Source: Sperchopsis tessellata (Eukaryota > Arthropoda > Insecta > Coleoptera > Hydrophilidae). From it: 30,934 nt of DNA. Below the pieces are notes generated by a model, which was not told the DNA's origin, ran no database searches, and worked only from the letters and a program-made list of their open reading frames with translations. Location of the stretch: assembly GCA_033557685.1 (NCBI GenBank), contig JAWQRN010000349.1, positions 1 to 30,934 on the forward strand, written 5' to 3'. Of the stretch, positions 28,499-30,934 are shown in pieces. The stretch's first letter is position 1. Every line of letters starts with the position of its first letter. Made by a program: the position numbers and the translations under genes.

Positions 28499-28978
28499 GT
28501 TTTCTTGGGTGATATTTATAGTGCATTAAAGATGATATTGTCAAGTTATTGGAGGGTTGTACTGGTAATTTAAATAGAACCCGAACATTTAATACATATA
28601 TTTAAGACACAAGTTATACAGTAAATGATAAAAACAATTAACTGTGCTAAATACTTATGTTGTAACTTAAAACTACTTTCATTATCATAATGGGAACCAG
28701 CTTCTACTATACACTTCTACTAAAAACACTCGTGTATCATCCATGTTCATATTTATCTTGCAGCTCACATCCCCTAATCCCTACTTCCTAATTTTTCCTA
28801 TATTTATCTAAACTATTTACTGTGTCAGCTAATGTCAGGTCACTCACCAGAACACCACATGTTTCTGATGAGCAACCCCAATGCTTTGAAGTATTTACTA
28901 AATATCAGCTATTATAACTATTGAAATTTTTCCATTGCATATTTTTTCTTTCTGTGATACTGCAACCGTCTATGGGTC
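28499..28978. other. Spacer after gene H
   Basis: AT-rich sequence without a recognisable gene; the right end is probably the 3' untranslated part of the minus-strand LINE that follows. Confidence 0.4.
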
Positions 28979-30060
28979 TTAGGTCTGCTCCACCATCTCT
29001 CTCCATTGTTCTCGGTTTAGGGCTTGCACGACATACTTCCACACTCCCATTGATCTTAGATCTTCTACCACCTTCTTCTTGGCTTTCCCATCGCTCTTGC
29101 TTCCGATGGTATTCAGTCCATTACTTTTTTAGGTGTTCTTCCATACGCATAAGAAGACCGAACCATCCCAGATGCCTGGCTTTTATATCGAGATTGTGGT
29201 TCATCTTCTTTCTCCAGAAACCGTCCCTCTGCTGCGTTGCACCAAATAACTTTCTAAGTACTCTCCGTTCTCATACCCTGAGTGTATATATCTCCCTATC
29301 GGTCAGTTTCCACGTTTCGCTTGCATATGTGAATAAAGGTCTTAAGAAAGATCTAGATATTCTAAGGTTCGTTAATCTGCCTAAGACTTTTGAACTTAGC
29401 ATATCTTTATGGGAATATATTGCTTTGTTCCCTGGCTTTATTCTAGCTCTTATATCTTCACTCAATTGGTTCGTTGATGTTAAAGTGACCCCTAAGTATG
29501 TAAAAGAGTTAACAGTCTCGAGGGTATATTTATCTATTTTGAAGGTTCTTTGTTCTTCTTGCTGTTTTAATATACTTTGCTGCTACCCTCATTAGTCAGT
29601 ATTACTTTTTTTGATCCCTCCACCAGCATGCAAAATATATATCTTAGATCATGTTCGCTCCGTGCTGTTATAACGATATCATCTGCATACGCGCATAATT
29701 GCACAGATTTTGTGGCTATATTAATGTACAGTTTCAACTTACGTACCACGGATTCGAGCAGTAGGTTAAAAAGCAAGGCTGAGAGCGCATCTCCCTGTCT
29801 TACTCCTCTATTTATTTTGAAACTGTCCGTCCACTTGGATTGTATTGCCACCCTTGCCCTAGAATCTTCGAGAGTTAAATTAATGAGCTTAACAAGTTAT
29901 CTGAGTATGCCCATTATAATGAGCCATCTGATTAGCTCTCTTCTATCAAATGCCTGCCTAAAATCAATAAACAAATTATGCAGTTCAATGTTGTGTTCAT
30001 ACCTCTTTTCCTGGACTTGTCTCATGAGATGTATCTGGTCATTATTTAGTGATTTATGAT
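28979..30060 (-). mobile_element. RTE-like LINE, 3' part, inactive
   Basis: Minus-strand reading in order: NNDQIHLMRQVQEKRYEHNI, HNLFIDFRQAFD, a stop, DSFKINRGVRQGD then ALSALLFNLLLESVVRKL, the catalytic CAYADDIVITARSEHDL, then after frame breaks SEDIRARIKPGNKAIYS, RPLFTYASETWKLTDREI, RVFERRVLRKLFGATQQ, HLGWFGLLMRMEEH and KKKVVEDLRSMGVWKY, ending with a stop at 28979. This is the usual order of RT palm, thumb and C-terminal region of RTE/BovB-type elements. The endonuclease is absent (5' truncation) and several frame defects make it dead. Confidence 0.78.
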
Positions 30061-30099
30061 AAATTCTGGTCGACATTCATAATGGGTGAAAGTCGATTT

Positions 30100-30255
30100 T
30101 ATAGGTCTTACATATTTATTACATTATTTATACTTCCGGTGTACCCTAAATATCAATATTGGGACCATTGTTATTTCTCATTTTCGTTAAAACTTATCCT
30201 TCACTGAGGAATTCTAGAATTTCAGGATCGACTGCCGACTATGTGTATGTACATA
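30100..30255 (+). mobile_element. CR1/Jockey-like RT fragment
   Basis: One plus frame reads GVP, stop, ISILGPLLFLIFVKTYPSL, then ADYVYV about 15 codons later. This matches GVPQGSxLGPLLFLIFVNDLP followed by a mutated catalytic ADD box. It abuts the minus-strand LINE and has no other domains. Confidence 0.62.
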
Positions 30256-30289
30256 TAAAGGTGTTCCAACAAGAGGGGAAAACTTAAAT

Positions 30290-30565
30290 TTTAAATAAAA
30301 CAGTTTTTTTAGAAAATACCGAAATTTTATTAATTTTGTTTGGAACAACACATCTGATAAATGCTCTTATAGGCTTTGCTGGCACATTTGCTTTCTTATG
30401 AACAAATTTTCAATCACAATTTGGCATAACTGTGGTTGAATTTCAGTGATACAGCGTTTAATCTCCTCCTTCAAGCTTTGGGTGGCCGTGGGCTTGTTGA
30501 CATAAACTTTTCACTTCAAAAAACCCCAGAGATAGAAGTCCGAAGAAAAATTGGCGTGCAAAACT
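30290..30565 (-). mobile_element. Tc1/mariner-type DDE transposase C-terminal remnant
   Basis: Minus-strand frame: ANFSSDFYLWGFLK, stop, KVYVNKPTATQSLKEEIKRC, then ITEIQPQLCQIVIENLFIRK, QMCQQSL, stop, EHLSDVLF. It matches the terminal part of insect DDE transposases (D-F-x-LWG-xLK-x-KVYV ... I ... P ... C ... GGHLxDVIF). Two in-frame stops and the missing N-terminal half mark it as dead. Confidence 0.68.
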
Positions 30566-30891
30566 GAAGAGCATGCGTAAACGATAGAAAAAGATGGAAG
30601 GAGTTAGTTGTTCGGGCCATGTCTCACAACGAATTGAAGTGTCAAAGAAGAAGAAGTGCCATAACATCAAAATGTTTCGTTGGATTACCTGCCGCTAGAT
30701 GTTTTGCCGATTCAGAAATATTCTTTGTTTATTTGAAAATGGTATGTGTTTTATATTTTTATCATTAATTCTTTAAGAATGTAATATTTTTAATTGAGTT
30801 AATTCATGTGTTAAAAATTATATAAATGAAGTACATGCATGAATGTTGTTTCCGGGTTTTCACTACAGTGAATTCATTTATTGAAGTAACA
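30566..30891. other. Right-edge intergenic sequence
   Basis: No gene seen. AT-rich sequence between the transposase remnant and the terminal hairpin repeat. Confidence 0.35.
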
Positions 30892-30934
30892 TCACTCGCC
30901 TTGAAAATGTCCCTTGCAACAGTGGACGAAACGT
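30892..30934 (+). repeat. Hammerhead-like hairpin repeat, copy 3 (cut by window end)
   Basis: Reads cactcgccttgaaaatgtcc, a cttgcaacagt stretch, then ggacgaaacgt at the window edge. It has the same hairpin and GAAACGT motif as the copies at 2281 and 8061. Confidence 0.6.

Noticed and set aside
29577..30059. 160-codon plus-strand frame and the 224-codon frame at 28921-29595
   Set aside because: Both are opposite the recognisable minus-strand RTE-like reverse transcriptase and show no family features.
1..30934. CRISPR arrays, bacterial operons, ribosome binding sites
   Set aside because: The window is clearly eukaryotic, with introns and polyadenylation signals; no such structures are present.

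Overview
This is a eukaryotic, intron-bearing, AT-rich window, most likely from an insect. The transposon mixture (RTE-like and CR1/Jockey-like LINEs, a PIF/Harbinger element, a Tc1/mariner-type DDE remnant) and the short CEICQKSF-type zinc fingers would fit a beetle or similar insect, but the species cannot be fixed from the sequence. I saw no rRNA, tRNA, CRISPR or bacterial-type feature.

The gene content is one cluster of eight polydactyl C2H2 zinc finger genes, called A to H here, arranged as two arms pointing away from a shared centre. A (285-1829), B (2842-5026), C (6388-7278) and D (8949-12132) are on the minus strand. E (13184-17276), F (17957-20021), G (23182-26160) and H (26651-28376) are on the plus strand. 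Together they encode about 84 fingers, counting degenerate ones. Seven of the eight have the same two-exon design, read directly from splice sites: a short acidic leader exon of 36-104 codons ending in a GT donor, one phase-0 intron, then a single large exon carrying all tandem fingers. C has the finger exon and its acceptor but no leader exon that I can find. No KRAB, ZAD, BTB or SCAN domain is visible. Instead, the leaders or the first residues of the finger exons carry one or more hydrophobic-Lys-x-Glu motifs, the SUMO-attachment consensus.

The cluster shows its own history. E and F are a tandem segmental duplication whose homology covers promoter, leader, intron and 3' flank. F then has an extra four-finger block. 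E's intron was later invaded by a roughly 2.15 kb LINE immediately before the 3' splice site. A and D are a second paralogous pair, sharing a terminal C2HC finger and a conserved C-terminal tail.

Transposon debris fills the gaps. RT fragments lie at about 2.63, 10.0 and 30.1 kb and an RTE-like LINE 3' part at 29-30 kb. A DDE transposase C-terminus lies at 30.3-30.6 kb. A 2.19 kb PIF/Harbinger element at 20760-22948 has recognisable TIRs, a TAA target duplication and both of its genes in broken form. A short repeat family with a GTCC...GGAC hairpin followed by GAAAC, resembling part of a hammerhead ribozyme, occurs at 2281, 8061 and 30892.

The proteins are expected to act in the nucleus as sequence-specific DNA-binding regulators. 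That the family is a lineage-specific, SUMO-linked silencing system aimed at transposons is a hypothesis, not something the sequence proves.
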